A DNA stretch of 25,059 nucleotides. It comes from CAYVAP01 sp964343195. GTDB taxonomy: Bacteria; Bacteroidota; Bacteroidia; J057. The notes beneath the pieces are model-generated. The model made no database searches, was not told the DNA's origin, and saw only the letters and a list, made by a program, of their open reading frames with translations. The stretch is taken from the NCBI GenBank assembly GCA_964343195.1, contig CAYFIR010000101.1, positions 1 through 25,059 on the forward strand, read 5' to 3'. Every line of letters starts with the position of its first letter. Position 1 is the first letter of the stretch. Shown piece by piece: positions 1-8,067 of this stretch. The translations under genes and the position numbers were made by a program.

Positions 1-74
1 TTCAAAAAGGTAAATCTGGACTCTCAGAGGCCCTTTTGGTAGGTCGAAACTAATGGCTAGAAGAGAGAGAAGAG

Positions 75-253
75 ATCGCTGCGCTGTCAGATCGGCTATC
101 GCCCGTCAGAGGTCAGATAGAAGAAAAAGAGTAGATTCTTTGTAGCCCTGTTTTGGCTACGCCAGTACCACTCTGACCTCTGACCTCTGACCTCTGACCT
201 CTGACCTCCTGTTGAACGAAGTGAAATCCCGAGAATCGGGAACCTCTGACCTC
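75..253. repeat. Intergenic word array A: 7-bp tandem repeat with inverted copies and a hairpin core
   Basis: The unit CTCTGAC is repeated five times head to tail at 171-205 and once more at 244-250. The opposite orientation (GTCAGAGGTCAGA) is at 105-117, so the two sides can pair over about 13 bp. Between the tandem block and the last copy lies a core at 210-242 containing the hairpin CCCGA/TCGGG (228-240); a related core is found at 11633-11667. A small stem GTAGCC/GGCTAC is also visible at 142-160. The array occupies most of the spacer before the AraC-type gene at 340. Bases 1-74 hold nothing I recognise. The array is visible directly; its function is unknown. Confidence 0.85.
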
Positions 254-339
254 CCCCTAAAAATGTGTGCATCTTTCCCCATTTTGTGTTGAAGCTGTGT
301 GGCTGATTTCCTCGAAATTTGGGCCTAACTTGAAGCAAT

Positions 340-1248
340 ATGTCAAATCAGCTAGTCAGCATTCAATCTGTTGCCCAGATACACGAAATATTCGGATTGG
401 GAAAACCGCAGCATCCATTGGTGAGCCTCATTGAGGTAAAGGACATGCACGCTGCCCATATCCCCGCTGGGTATACAGTAGCCAGTGATCTTTATAGTAT
501 TTGGCTGAAGGATGGCTCCTGTGGCATTCAATATGGACGAAACTTCGTGGACTTTGATTCGGGGGTGCTGCTGATGACGGCTCCTGGGCAGGTGTTTTCT
601 TCTGCAGAGGAATGGACCCCTACCGAAGTGCAGGGTTGGTTATTGGTCTTTCATCCAGACCTGATCCGGCGATCACCCCTGGGGCAGGAGGTAGAGCATT
701 ACAATTTTTTCTCCTACGAAAGTCATGAGGCCCTGCACCTCTCTGACGATGAGGAGGCTACGATCACGGATTGTGCACATAAAATCCGACAGGAATACCA
801 ACAGCGCATCGACAACCACAGCCAGAAAGTGATGGTCGCGACCCTGGACCTGATGCTCAGCTATTGCAATCGGTATTACGAGCGGCAGTTCAACACCCGC
901 AGCACACAGCACAAAGATGTCGTCGTGCAGGTCGAGTCCATTCTGAAAAATTACCTGAATAACGACCTGGCCCTGGAGCATGGGGCTCCCACGGTTCAGT
1001 ATCTGGCCGATCAGGTGAGTCTCTCCGCTGGATACCTCAGCGATCTGCTCAAAAAGGAGACTGGCAAAAGCGGCAAGGATTTCATTCACTATTACCTGAT
1101 CGAAAAAGCCAAAACCCGCCTCTTGAATTCTGAAGAGACGATCAACGAGATTGCCTATTCGCTTGGGTTCAATTATCCTCACTACTTCAGTCGGCTGTTT
1201 AAGGCCAAGACTGGCATGAGCCCGCAGGAGTTTCGGACGCTAAATTAG
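340..1248 (+). CDS. AraC/XylS-family transcriptional regulator
   Basis: This is a 302-residue DNA-binding regulator. The C-terminal part (about residues 200-302) is a typical AraC double helix-turn-helix: the first HTH covers about 217-250 (motif LADQVSLSAGYLSDLLKK) and the second about 266-300 (INEIAYSLGF then HYFSRLFKAKTGMSPQEFR). The N-terminal 190 residues resemble the cupin-like sensing part of Bacteroidota AraC proteins, but no ligand can be named. The start is the ATG at 340; there is no convincing Shine-Dalgarno sequence, which is normal for this phylum. It lies directly upstream of and codirectional with a short-chain reductase gene, so control of that reductase is a reasonable inference, not something the sequence proves. 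The spacers on both sides are repeat arrays. Confidence 0.95.
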   Translation: MSNQLVSIQSVAQIHEIFGLGKPQHPLVSLIEVKDMHAAHIPAGYTVASDLYSIWLKDGSCGIQYGRNFVDFDSGVLLMTAPGQVFSSAEEWTPTEVQGWLLVFHPDLIRRSPLGQEVEHYNFFSYESHEALHLSDDEEATITDCAHKIRQEYQQRIDNHSQKVMVATLDLMLSYCNRYYERQFNTRSTQHKDVVVQVESILKNYLNNDLALEHGAPTVQYLADQVSLSAGYLSDLLKKETGKSGKDFIHYYLIEKAKTRLLNSEETINEIAYSLGFNYPHYFSRLFKAKTGMSPQEFRTLN

Positions 1249-1256
1249 GTGGTTGT

Positions 1257-1390
1257 TGAGGTATGGAGTAGATGAAGGTATGGAGGAAATGTGCTCCCTT
1301 TGACCTCCATATCTTTTATACCCTCCATACCTCCATACCCTTCATACCTTCACACCCTCCATATCCCGAGAATGTGTTGAGCATCATGTG
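1257..1390. repeat. Intergenic word array B (GGTATGGAGG / CCTCCATACC words)
   Basis: Starting about 9 bases after the AraC stop codon, the words GGTATGGAG (1260-1268) and GAAGGTATGGAGG (1273-1285) are followed by the inverse words: CCTCCATA at 1304, a run of CCTCCATACC-type words at 1321-1348, and CCTCCATATC at 1356-1365. The two sides can form a long imperfect hairpin. The array ends in ATCCCGAGAAT (1363-1373), an 11-base string also present in the core of array A (227-237), followed by TGTTGAGCA. The rest of the spacer (1391-1482) shows nothing recognisable. Confidence 0.75.
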
Positions 1391-1482
1391 CTTTGTGTGC
1401 ACCATCGGTAAAAATCCTGGCGATGTTTGTATTGAGGATGGAAAGAACCATGCTCCTTTAAACTGTTAAGTCAATAAGACCA

Positions 1483-1520
1483 ACAGCCAACTTTGAACTT
1501 CGAACCTTCAACATTTAACT
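1483..1520. repeat. Half array C (AACTTTGAAC / CTTCGAACC words) abutting a start codon
   Basis: The stretch just before the SDR start codon is a run of similar words (AACTTTGAAC, CTTCGAACC, CTTCAAC, TTTAAC). The same words occur in array E at 11624-11774 (GTTCGAAGTT and AACTTCGAAC). I see no good inverse partner nearby, so this looks like one arm only. It creates an in-frame upstream extension of the SDR reading frame from a TTG at 1493, which I consider artefactual. Confidence 0.55.
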
Positions 1521-1528
1521 GGAACCCA

Positions 1529-2590
1529 ATGAATACCCAAATAGACCGTACCAAACCTGTCCTTGTTACCGGTGCCACTGGCTTTGTCGCTGGCTGGCTG
1601 GTAAAAAAACTGCTGGATGAAGGACTGACCGTCCACGCGGCTGTCCGAAATCCAGACAATGAAAAGAAAGTCGCCCACCTCAATGACCTGGCGGCCAATT
1701 CGCCTGGGCAGATCAAATATTTCAAGTCCGACCTGCTGGATGAAGGCTCCTACGCTGCGGCCATGGAAGGCTGCGAACTGGTTTACCATACGGCTTCACC
1801 CTTCACCAATAGTGTCAGCGACCCCCAAAAAGAATTGATCGACCCTGCCGTAAACGGGACCCGCAATGTGCTGGAGCAGGCCAGCAAGACCCCTACGGTA
1901 AAGCGGGTAGTCGTCACCAGCAGTTGTGCTGCTATTTATTCTGATGCGTCGGAAGTGGCGCAAACCCCCAAAGGTGTGCTGACCGAGGAGGTCTGGAATA
2001 CCACCGCCTCACTGGATTATCAGCCATACTCCTTCTCCAAGGTAGAAGCTGAAAAGACCGCGTGGGAAATCGCCAGGGCTCAGGATCGCTGGGATCTCGT
2101 GACCATCAATCCCCCTTTGGTGATGGGACCCGCTCTGAACGCTGGGTCCATTACCTCTGAGAGCTACAACCTGCTCAAGCAACTCGGGGATGGGACCATG
2201 AAAATGGGCGCACCCAACATGGGAATTGGATTGGTAGATGTACGTGATGTCGCAGAAGCTCATTTTCAGGCTGGATTTAATCCCAATGCCCAGGGCCGCT
2301 ACATCACCAGCGCCCACAATACCAGCTTCCTTGAGATAGCCGAAACCCTGCACAAGGAGTACGGAGACAAGTACCCCATTCCCAATCGGCCCCTGCCCAA
2401 GTGGCTGCTGATGCTCATCGGTCCGATGGTCAACAAGGCCATGAACCGCCAGTTTATCCGCAACAATGTCAACCACGAGTGGAAAGCCGACAACAGCAAG
2501 ATTCGCCGCGAACTGGGCATCAACTTCCGTCCCATGGCTGAGACCATGCACGACTCATTTGAGGTGCTGATTGAGCATCAAATGGTGTAG
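1529..2590 (+). CDS. NAD(P)-dependent epimerase/dehydratase-like SDR reductase
   Basis: This is a 353-residue extended short-chain dehydrogenase/reductase, probably acting on an aldehyde or ketone with NADPH (dihydroflavonol-reductase/GRE2-like branch). The Rossmann nucleotide-binding motif TGATGFVAG is at residues 14-22. The catalytic set is visible: Ser 131/132 in VTSSCAAIY, Tyr 167 and Lys 171 in the YSFSK motif (YxxxK). The start chosen is the ATG at 1529. The frame extends upstream to a TTG at 1493, but those residues are encoded by a low-complexity repeat and the protein family begins near the nucleotide-binding strand. The gene follows an AraC-type regulator on the same strand and is closed by a terminator hairpin at 2619. 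The substrate cannot be predicted from sequence. Confidence 0.92.
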   Translation: MNTQIDRTKPVLVTGATGFVAGWLVKKLLDEGLTVHAAVRNPDNEKKVAHLNDLAANSPGQIKYFKSDLLDEGSYAAAMEGCELVYHTASPFTNSVSDPQKELIDPAVNGTRNVLEQASKTPTVKRVVVTSSCAAIYSDASEVAQTPKGVLTEEVWNTTASLDYQPYSFSKVEAEKTAWEIARAQDRWDLVTINPPLVMGPALNAGSITSESYNLLKQLGDGTMKMGAPNMGIGLVDVRDVAEAHFQAGFNPNAQGRYITSAHNTSFLEIAETLHKEYGDKYPIPNRPLPKWLLMLIGPMVNKAMNRQFIRNNVNHEWKADNSKIRRELGINFRPMAETMHDSFEVLIEHQMV

Positions 2591-2618
2591 TCCATTTGAG
2601 AAAATCTTTAATTTAAAA

Positions 2619-2661
2619 GGAATCAGGGGGAGACCAAGACTCCCTGATTCCTGTTTTTTTG
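2619..2661 (+). terminator. Rho-independent terminator after the SDR gene
   Basis: The arms GGAATCAGGG (2619 onward) and CCTGATTCC (ending 2651) pair, and a run of seven T follows at 2654-2660. It lies only 18 bases before the next start codon at 2679, so the bestrophin promoter must either overlap it or the hairpin is part of that gene's leader. Confidence 0.85.
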
Positions 2662-2678
2662 TCTAAAACTTCCCACCT

Positions 2679-3713
2679 ATGATCGTTACCAAAAGCATTA
2701 CTTTTCGCAACCTGATCAAATGGTCCGGACACCATGTGGCCTGGTTGCTGGCGGGTGCAGGGCTATTTGTCGTCCTGTATGAAACCGAGGTCCTGGAATT
2801 TTCCATTCCCTGGCTGCCCATCTCCGTAATCGGTACGGCGGTAGCTTTTTACGTCGGTTTCAAAAACAATCAGGCATATGACCGTATGTGGGAAGCCCGC
2901 AAAATCTGGGGGGCTATTGTCAACAGCAGCCGGGCCTGGGGCATGCAGGTGGATGGGTATGTGGGGAATACCTTTACCCAGGAAAATAGAAGCCCGGAGG
3001 AGATTCATGAGGTCAAACAACGGCTGATTTACCGACACATCGCCTGGCTGTATGCCCTGAGAAGCCAGTTGTTGGCGGCGACTCCCTGGGAGCACGTGAG
3101 CCAGGGAGGACATCTGGCACGGACAGCACGGTACTACCAGGAGCAATTTGGTGTCGGGCTGGTGAAGGACGAAGTAACTGAAACCGAACTGCGTCATTAT
3201 CTCCCGGTGGAGGAGTATGATCGACTGATCAACCACGTCAACACCGCTACTCAGATCATCAATGAGCAGTCCAGAGACCTCGCCAGGCTTAGAGACAATG
3301 ACCTGATCGACGACTTTCGCCACATGGAAATGGGACAGACGCTGTATCATTTCTATGAGCATCAGGGCAAATGCGAGCGCATCAAGAAGTTCCCCTTGCC
3401 GCGGCAGTACGCCAATATGAGCCGAATTTTTGTCGGCATTTTCATTTTTCTGCTTCCCTTCAGCATGATCCCGGCTTTACTGGACGCGGGGACCTTTGGG
3501 GCCTGGCTGGCGATACCCGTTACCGCACTGGTGGGGTGGATCTATGTGATGATGGAAGTGGTAGGCGATTATACCGAAAACCCCTTCCAGGGCATGGCCA
3601 ATGACATCCCCATGCTTTCGCTAAGTCGCGTGATCGAGACCGACCTGCGCGAGATGCTGGGCGAAACGGAGCTGCCACCTGCCATCCAGCCCAAGAAAGG
3701 GATTTTGATGTAG
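2679..3713 (+). CDS. Bestrophin-family (RFP-TM/YneE-like) membrane channel
   Basis: The 344-residue product belongs to the bacterial bestrophin family, pentameric inner-membrane ion channels (cation or chloride selective depending on the member). Family landmarks are present: the N-terminal motif ITFRNLIKW, paired hydrophobic segments at about 18-36 and 44-62, the NQAYDRMWEARKIWG motif at 64-78, a charged cytoplasmic helical region at 100-240, a further pair of hydrophobic segments at about 248-268 and 273-293, and the C-terminal signature DYTENPFQGMANDIPM at 297-312. Length matches the family. The start ATG at 2679 begins at the expected distance from the conserved N-terminal motif. It is convergent with the S74 gene, only 35 bases away. 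Ion selectivity cannot be read from sequence. Confidence 0.93.
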   Translation: MIVTKSITFRNLIKWSGHHVAWLLAGAGLFVVLYETEVLEFSIPWLPISVIGTAVAFYVGFKNNQAYDRMWEARKIWGAIVNSSRAWGMQVDGYVGNTFTQENRSPEEIHEVKQRLIYRHIAWLYALRSQLLAATPWEHVSQGGHLARTARYYQEQFGVGLVKDEVTETELRHYLPVEEYDRLINHVNTATQIINEQSRDLARLRDNDLIDDFRHMEMGQTLYHFYEHQGKCERIKKFPLPRQYANMSRIFVGIFIFLLPFSMIPALLDAGTFGAWLAIPVTALVGWIYVMMEVVGDYTENPFQGMANDIPMLSLSRVIETDLREMLGETELPPAIQPKKGILM

Positions 3714-3748
3714 GGGGATAGGTCATCGTGCGGACTTCCAGCGTCGCC

Positions 3749-6454
3749 TTACTTTTCCTCCAACAGCTTCTCAATAGCTGATAACCGGGCTTCGAGGTCA
3801 TCAATCCTTTGTTCCTGGGTCAGGATCTGCTGTTCCTGCTTTTCGATGATTCCCTGCTGCTCCTGCATTCCTGCAACCAGAATGGGGATCAGGCCCACGT
3901 AGTTAACCGCAGTAAACCACATCCCCTGTCCTTCTTCGGTATCACTGGTGGCCTCATCGTAGGCATGGAAAGTCTCCTGGGTGAGTTCTGGCATCACTTC
4001 TCTCAACTCCTGGGCTACAAATCCATACTGCTGCTGCTTGGGGAGGTTGAGAAATTCATGTCCTTCCTGGTCGTAATAGTAGGTTCTAGGCTGTAGCGCC
4101 ATCACTTTGTTCAGGCCTTCGCCCAACTCTACTACACCAGACTTTAGCCGACTGTCAGATGGTAGGTAAGTACCGGTGCAGTACATATTGCCATTGGCAT
4201 AGACCGCATAACCTGAAGAAGTCGGGGCATAGGCATAAACTCCATAATTGAAGTTGGATGCTCCAGAGACGTAGGCATAAACCCCGTAGCTCAGGTAGGC
4301 GTCGTTATCGGTAGAGGAGCCGTAGAGGTTGTACAGTCGTGGGAAGCCGGTATTGATGGCCTGGGTAAGATTTGCCCGTATGCCATAGTTATAAGTCGTT
4401 CCCGTGGTAATGGGAGCCTGGTTGTAGGCGTATATGACCCTTGAGCTACCATTCCCATTTACTTCGAGCGGGTAACCCGGTGATCCGTCGTTGATTCCTA
4501 CCCGCCCCCTTGCATTGATGGCCACGATATTTCCTACATCGCTATGGTAAAAATTCACCTGTGAGCTGGCGAGATTCGTATCGGTGCGAGCGGCGATTTC
4601 CCAGAAATTGGGGTGTATGCTGTTGTTAAAGGAGAGGCGGGAGAAGTCATTCTGCGTTTCCGTCAGGGCCAGATGCCCAAAGCCCGTTGCGCTATTGGAA
4701 CGAATCTGCATCTTAGCCTCGGGGGTATAGGTACCAATGCCTATGGTCCCTGCGCCATTCATGGACATTACATCTCCATACTCGCTGTGATAAAAGTTCA
4801 ACATGGTATTGACCATGTTTGCACTGTCGGACCGGGCAGCAATGTCCCAAAAGTAGCTATTCTCCGTGTTGTCCATGGTAATCCGGGAAAAGTCCAGCTG
4901 GGTTTCGGTGAGTTTGAGCTGTCCGGTTCCGATCACGCTGTTTGTCTCAACATGCAGTTTGGCTTCCGGACTGGTACGCCCGATTCCTATGCGTTGCTGC
5001 CCTCCCAATTGGACATTGAGCACCGGGATGCCATCCCCCATGTAGGTAAATGCGTCTGTGGTGTCATTGTATTCGATGCCCCAGGTGGGGAAACTGGGAG
5101 AGTGAGCCACCAGCATACGGGTTCCATTCTGTACCCCAGAGGTAAACATCTGCATCATGGGAGAAGTAGCTCCGCTAGCATTGGCAAATCGGATAGAGGC
5201 GAGGTCATCGGTGAAAATGACATCTCCCTGATTGCCATGAACCTGAAACTTGTCCCCATCTCCCACGGTGAAGGTAGCCAGGGGGCTAGCGTCGCCTATG
5301 CCTACGTTACCAGTGGTGTAATACAGGTTGTTGCTAGCGGTACTCCAGGGGGAAGCAAATGGTGCCAAATTGATCGACCCACCGCTTTGGCTGAGGCTCA
5401 GGGTATTTCCACTCAGGGATAGCGTCTGAATTTCATTGGTGGGATTGGCGTCCGCGTCGTCCACATCGTCGGTGGAGCTGATGGTGAAGTTGGGGTAGGT
5501 GCCAGAGATCGCGGTCGCGCCACTGCCAGTCAGGCTGACGGTCTGATCGGGAGCTGTGTTGGTAATGGTGGAGCCTGAGATGCTGATTCCTGTACCGGCA
5601 GTGTAGGTGGTTCCCGTAGGCAGTGACACCGAGTTACCCCCCGAGATACTCAGGCTGTTCCCACTCAGGGAAAGGCTCTGAATTTCATTGGTAGGATTGG
5701 CATCCGCGTCATTGACGTCATCGGTAGAACTGATGGTGAAGTTGGGGTAGGTTCCCGAAATGGAAGTGGCGCCACTTCCAGTGAGGTTGACGGTCTGGTC
5801 AGGAACTGTGTTGGAGATGGTGGCTCCTGTAATGTCAATGCCGGTTCCAGCAGCGTAGGACGTTCCCGCTGGTAGGGCTACCGAATTACCCTGGGAGATA
5901 CTCAGGGTCGAGCCGCTGATAGACAGCGACTGTAATTCATTTTTGGAATCGATATCTCCATCTTCCACTTCATCGGGAGATGGCAGCCAGTCAGTGCCGT
6001 TCCATTTCAGTACCTGGCCACTATCAGGACTGGCGGCTGCTACGTCTTGCAGGTGGTCCAGGGTCATATTGGTGGCTACCTTTGCATATGGTACAGCCTC
6101 CAAAAAGCTTGTATCAAGGGCATTGCCATCGAGTTCTACGACGAGGAAATAATCATCTGAGCCCCAATCGAGGGTGCTAAAGTTTCCCGACTCCGGCGTA
6201 CCCTTGCCGATTACCGCTGAAAACAGGCCATATTCATTGGTGGTGATGGCATGGACTTCCTGATATACCGTCGGGCCTGCGTTGCTGCCTTCCAGGATTT
6301 TAAATCGAATGTCAATTGCCGCATTGGTCAGCAGGCTGCCACCGACGTCACGGGCTATTGCCTGGTAGGAAAATCCCTTATCGGTTTGACCGGAAAGCGG
6401 GAGAAATGCGACCGTGAGGGCAATCGCTGCCCACAGTGATAGAATATTTTTCAT
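3749..6454 (-). CDS. Secreted surface/adhesin-like protein with C-terminal S74 intramolecular chaperone
   Basis: This 901-residue protein has a signal peptide (about 1-22, ending SGQ) and probably lies outside the outer membrane as a trimeric fibre. Residues 25-140 form the conserved N-terminal domain seen in many Bacteroidota S74 proteins (GFSYQAIARD motif). Residues 175-342 contain two tandem 84-residue repeats and the start of a third, rich in Gly, Ser, Thr and Asp. Residues about 480-760 are tail-fibre-like beta repeats (for example two related blocks with KLHVETNS and KMQIRSNS). Residues 766-865 are a peptidase S74/endosialidase-type autocleaving chaperone with the SDSRLK signature (SDxRxK) and QYGFVAQELREVMPEL. 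A short coiled coil closes the protein (862-899), as expected for trimerisation. The binding partner is unknown. A 17-bp palindrome lies just upstream at 6473-6489. Confidence 0.93.
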   Translation of the reverse strand: MKNILSLWAAIALTVAFLPLSGQTDKGFSYQAIARDVGGSLLTNAAIDIRFKILEGSNAGPTVYQEVHAITTNEYGLFSAVIGKGTPESGNFSTLDWGSDDYFLVVELDGNALDTSFLEAVPYAKVATNMTLDHLQDVAAASPDSGQVLKWNGTDWLPSPDEVEDGDIDSKNELQSLSISGSTLSISQGNSVALPAGTSYAAGTGIDITGATISNTVPDQTVNLTGSGATSISGTYPNFTISSTDDVNDADANPTNEIQSLSLSGNSLSISGGNSVSLPTGTTYTAGTGISISGSTITNTAPDQTVSLTGSGATAISGTYPNFTISSTDDVDDADANPTNEIQTLSLSGNTLSLSQSGGSINLAPFASPWSTASNNLYYTTGNVGIGDASPLATFTVGDGDKFQVHGNQGDVIFTDDLASIRFANASGATSPMMQMFTSGVQNGTRMLVAHSPSFPTWGIEYNDTTDAFTYMGDGIPVLNVQLGGQQRIGIGRTSPEAKLHVETNSVIGTGQLKLTETQLDFSRITMDNTENSYFWDIAARSDSANMVNTMLNFYHSEYGDVMSMNGAGTIGIGTYTPEAKMQIRSNSATGFGHLALTETQNDFSRLSFNNSIHPNFWEIAARTDTNLASSQVNFYHSDVGNIVAINARGRVGINDGSPGYPLEVNGNGSSRVIYAYNQAPITTGTTYNYGIRANLTQAINTGFPRLYNLYGSSTDNDAYLSYGVYAYVSGASNFNYGVYAYAPTSSGYAVYANGNMYCTGTYLPSDSRLKSGVVELGEGLNKVMALQPRTYYYDQEGHEFLNLPKQQQYGFVAQELREVMPELTQETFHAYDEATSDTEEGQGMWFTAVNYVGLIPILVAGMQEQQGIIEKQEQQILTQEQRIDDLEARLSAIEKLLEEK
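5426..5929 (-). repeat. Two tandem 252-bp direct repeats inside the S74 gene
   Basis: The string around CTGAATTTCATTGGT recurs at 5426, 5678 and (as CTGTAATTCAT) 5930, a period of exactly 252 bp or 84 codons. The copies remain similar at DNA level, pointing to recent duplication or recombination within the gene. The encoded units carry the words NEIQSLSLSG, GTGI, TGSGAT and SGTYPNFTISSTDDV. The copy number may vary between strains. Confidence 0.9.
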
Positions 6455-6472
6455 GACATAGGTAATTTGAAG

Positions 6473-6489
6473 TGATGTAGCTTACATCA
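6473..6489. promoter_or_regulatory. 17-bp palindrome upstream of the S74 gene
   Basis: TGATGTAGCTTACATCA is a perfect inverted repeat of 7 bp with a 3-base centre, ending 19 bases from the S74 start codon at 6454. It may be an operator or a 5'-UTR hairpin. No regulator in this window can be linked to it. Confidence 0.45.
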
Positions 6490-6643
6490 AGCAGACGTTT
6501 CAGCCACCCTGATTTGCATGACGGATTGAAACGAATATCAAAATAAGATCTCCTGGCCACACCAGAAAGTAGAGCATGGGAAAATATATGAGCCGCAGGG
6601 AACAAGCCCGTTGACTACCTCATGTTCAACTAATGGTCTATCA

Positions 6644-6687
6644 ATGCCAAAACGGCCATCTCCCTGTGGAAATGGCCGTTTTGGTAT
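6644..6687 (-). terminator. Hairpin terminator below the ftsX-DUF3098 operon
   Basis: The arms CCAAAACGGCCAT (6647-6659) and ATGGCCGTTTTGG (6672-6684) are perfectly complementary over 13 bp, and weaker pairing extends them by two or three bases. The hairpin begins 17 bases past the DUF3098 stop on the minus strand. There is no long T run after it, so termination is likely but not certain. Confidence 0.7.
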
Positions 6688-6703
6688 ATCGGTAAAGCCG
6701 AAA

Positions 6704-7036
6704 TCAGGTGGAGGCAGTCTCCTTTTCCTTCGGCTTATACATGATTGCATAGATAATCCCCAGGAAGCCAATTATGGTAATGGGAGGGGCGATGTGAAGC
6801 GAAATAGAGAACTGGGTCGCGTCTACGAAGTCATCTACTGACATCAGGATAAAGCCCAGGGCGATAATCCCGATTCCAATCAGGAGCAGGATGTAGTTCA
6901 TCCGGGTAAAAGGCAGCTCAACTGCACCAGTTTCAGCAGTTTTTTCTGCAACGGGAGCATTGCTGGTCTTTTCTTTTGCGGTGGGCTGGCTGGTAGCCTT
7001 GCGAGTATTTGCTTTGGTTTTCCCTTTCTTAGCCAT
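6704..7036 (-). CDS. DUF3098 small membrane protein
   Basis: This 110-residue protein has a Lys/Thr/Ala-rich N-terminal tail (1-40) followed by two hydrophobic helices at about 47-67 and 80-101. The segment beginning RMNYILLLIGIGIIALGFILM is the DUF3098 signature. DUF3098 genes sit directly after ftsX in many Bacteroidota, and here the gap is 20 bases, so the two are cotranscribed and probably both act at the inner membrane in the division machinery. The biochemical role is unknown. In many relatives undecaprenyl-pyrophosphate phosphatase follows; here a hairpin ends the unit instead. Confidence 0.9.
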   Translation of the reverse strand: MAKKGKTKANTRKATSQPTAKEKTSNAPVAEKTAETGAVELPFTRMNYILLLIGIGIIALGFILMSVDDFVDATQFSISLHIAPPITIIGFLGIIYAIMYKPKEKETAST

Positions 7037-7056
7037 GAATGATGTCGATGTTTGAT

Positions 7057-7956
7057 TTAAGCCAGCTCATCGAGTGAGCGATTCAAGTATCTGTTGACAG
7101 CAAAGTAGCTGCCTGTGAGGCCTAACAGCAGGCCAAATAACACAATTCCCGAGAGTAATCCAATCTGGGCTACCTGCGTCAGCGTTACGACCGGTAGACC
7201 CACATTGAGTAGCCATTTCTGGCCACTGGCAAAGGTCGCCGTGAGCAAGCCGCCGGCGAGGATTCCAGCCAAAATTCCCTGCCCGATTCCCTGCCACAAA
7301 AATGGCCTCAGTATAAAGCCACGGGTGGCCCCGACCAGTTCCATGCTGCGGATGACCATCCGACGGGCATAGATGTTTAGCCGTATGGTCGTGAAAATCA
7401 GGAAGTAAGCTACCACAGTCAGGACAACTCCCAGGCCCAGTGCGATGAAAGAAAGGGCCTTGAGGTTTTGATCCAGTCTATTGAGGCGATCCCCCTGATA
7501 TACTACTTCTGATACCGGGCGCTCTGCTTCCAATTCGGTTTCAATGGCTTTGAGGCTATCGGTATTGAGGTAAACAGGTTTGAGTAGCAGGTTATAGGAA
7601 GCCCGCATGGGGTTCATTCCGTTGAGGTTAATGACTTCTGTTCCCATTCGTTCCTGCATGATGGCTGCTGCGTCTTCTTTTGAAACAAATCTGAGGCTGA
7701 CCACAGCGGGATGATGTCTGAGCAGGACTTCAAAATCCTGCTGTTGAAGCTCTCCGATGCCATCATTGAGAAATACCTGTAACTCCAGCTTGCTGCGCAT
7801 GCGGTCGGCTAGTTCCCGTCCGAAAAGCACTACTCCCATGAATATCCCCAGGAAGTAGAGGACCAGAGACATGCTGATGGTAGCCGTGATGAAATTACGA
7901 CGGCTGCGTTTGCGCCAATAGCGCAACTGGGTATGAGATGCTTGCTTTACGGCCAT
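7057..7956 (-). CDS. Cell division protein FtsX
   Basis: FtsX is the membrane partner of the ATPase FtsE; together they couple septal ring assembly to peptidoglycan hydrolase activation. This 299-residue protein has the family layout: cytoplasmic basic N-terminus (LRYWRKRSRRNF), TM1 at about 25-47, an extracytoplasmic domain at 60-165, then three TMs in the C-terminal permease part (about 170-195, 218-240, 265-285) with the motif RSMELVGAT that is strongly conserved in FtsX. The start chosen is the ATG at 7956; the frame extends to a TTG at 7977, but the family usually starts close to MAVKQASHTQLRYW. ftsE is not in the window. The gene is upstream of DUF3098 in an operon. Confidence 0.95.
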   Translation of the reverse strand: MAVKQASHTQLRYWRKRSRRNFITATISMSLVLYFLGIFMGVVLFGRELADRMRSKLELQVFLNDGIGELQQQDFEVLLRHHPAVVSLRFVSKEDAAAIMQERMGTEVINLNGMNPMRASYNLLLKPVYLNTDSLKAIETELEAERPVSEVVYQGDRLNRLDQNLKALSFIALGLGVVLTVVAYFLIFTTIRLNIYARRMVIRSMELVGATRGFILRPFLWQGIGQGILAGILAGGLLTATFASGQKWLLNVGLPVVTLTQVAQIGLLSGIVLFGLLLGLTGSYFAVNRYLNRSLDELA

Positions 7957-8067
7957 TTTAGCTTGCCAATAGCGCAAAGGTCGTTCCGAATTCCTGCATT
8001 CGCAACCCTCGAGACGCCAAAGAACGGTTTCATTATGGCTTACACGCTAGCATGGCATAGGTTCAAT

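Noticed and set aside
171..205. Possible CRISPR array
   Set aside because: The 7-bp units are contiguous with no spacers, and no cas genes are present.
96..338. 80-codon minus-strand frame
   Set aside because: It is encoded by the CTCTGAC repeat array; the peptide (RSEVRGQRSE) merely reflects the repeat.
1272..1469. 65-codon frame between AraC and SDR genes
   Set aside because: It runs through array B and reads as low-complexity sequence with no protein features.
4613..5422. 269-codon plus-strand frame opposite the S74 gene
   Set aside because: It is a shadow of the S74 coding strand; the minus-strand frame has a signal peptide and known domains.
7915..7977. 12-bp direct repeat CCAATAGCGCAA at 7915 and 7966 near the 5' end of ftsX
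   Set aside because: It is 51 bp apart and in frame (RYW codons), perhaps a tiny duplication; it gives a spurious upstream TTG start but little else.
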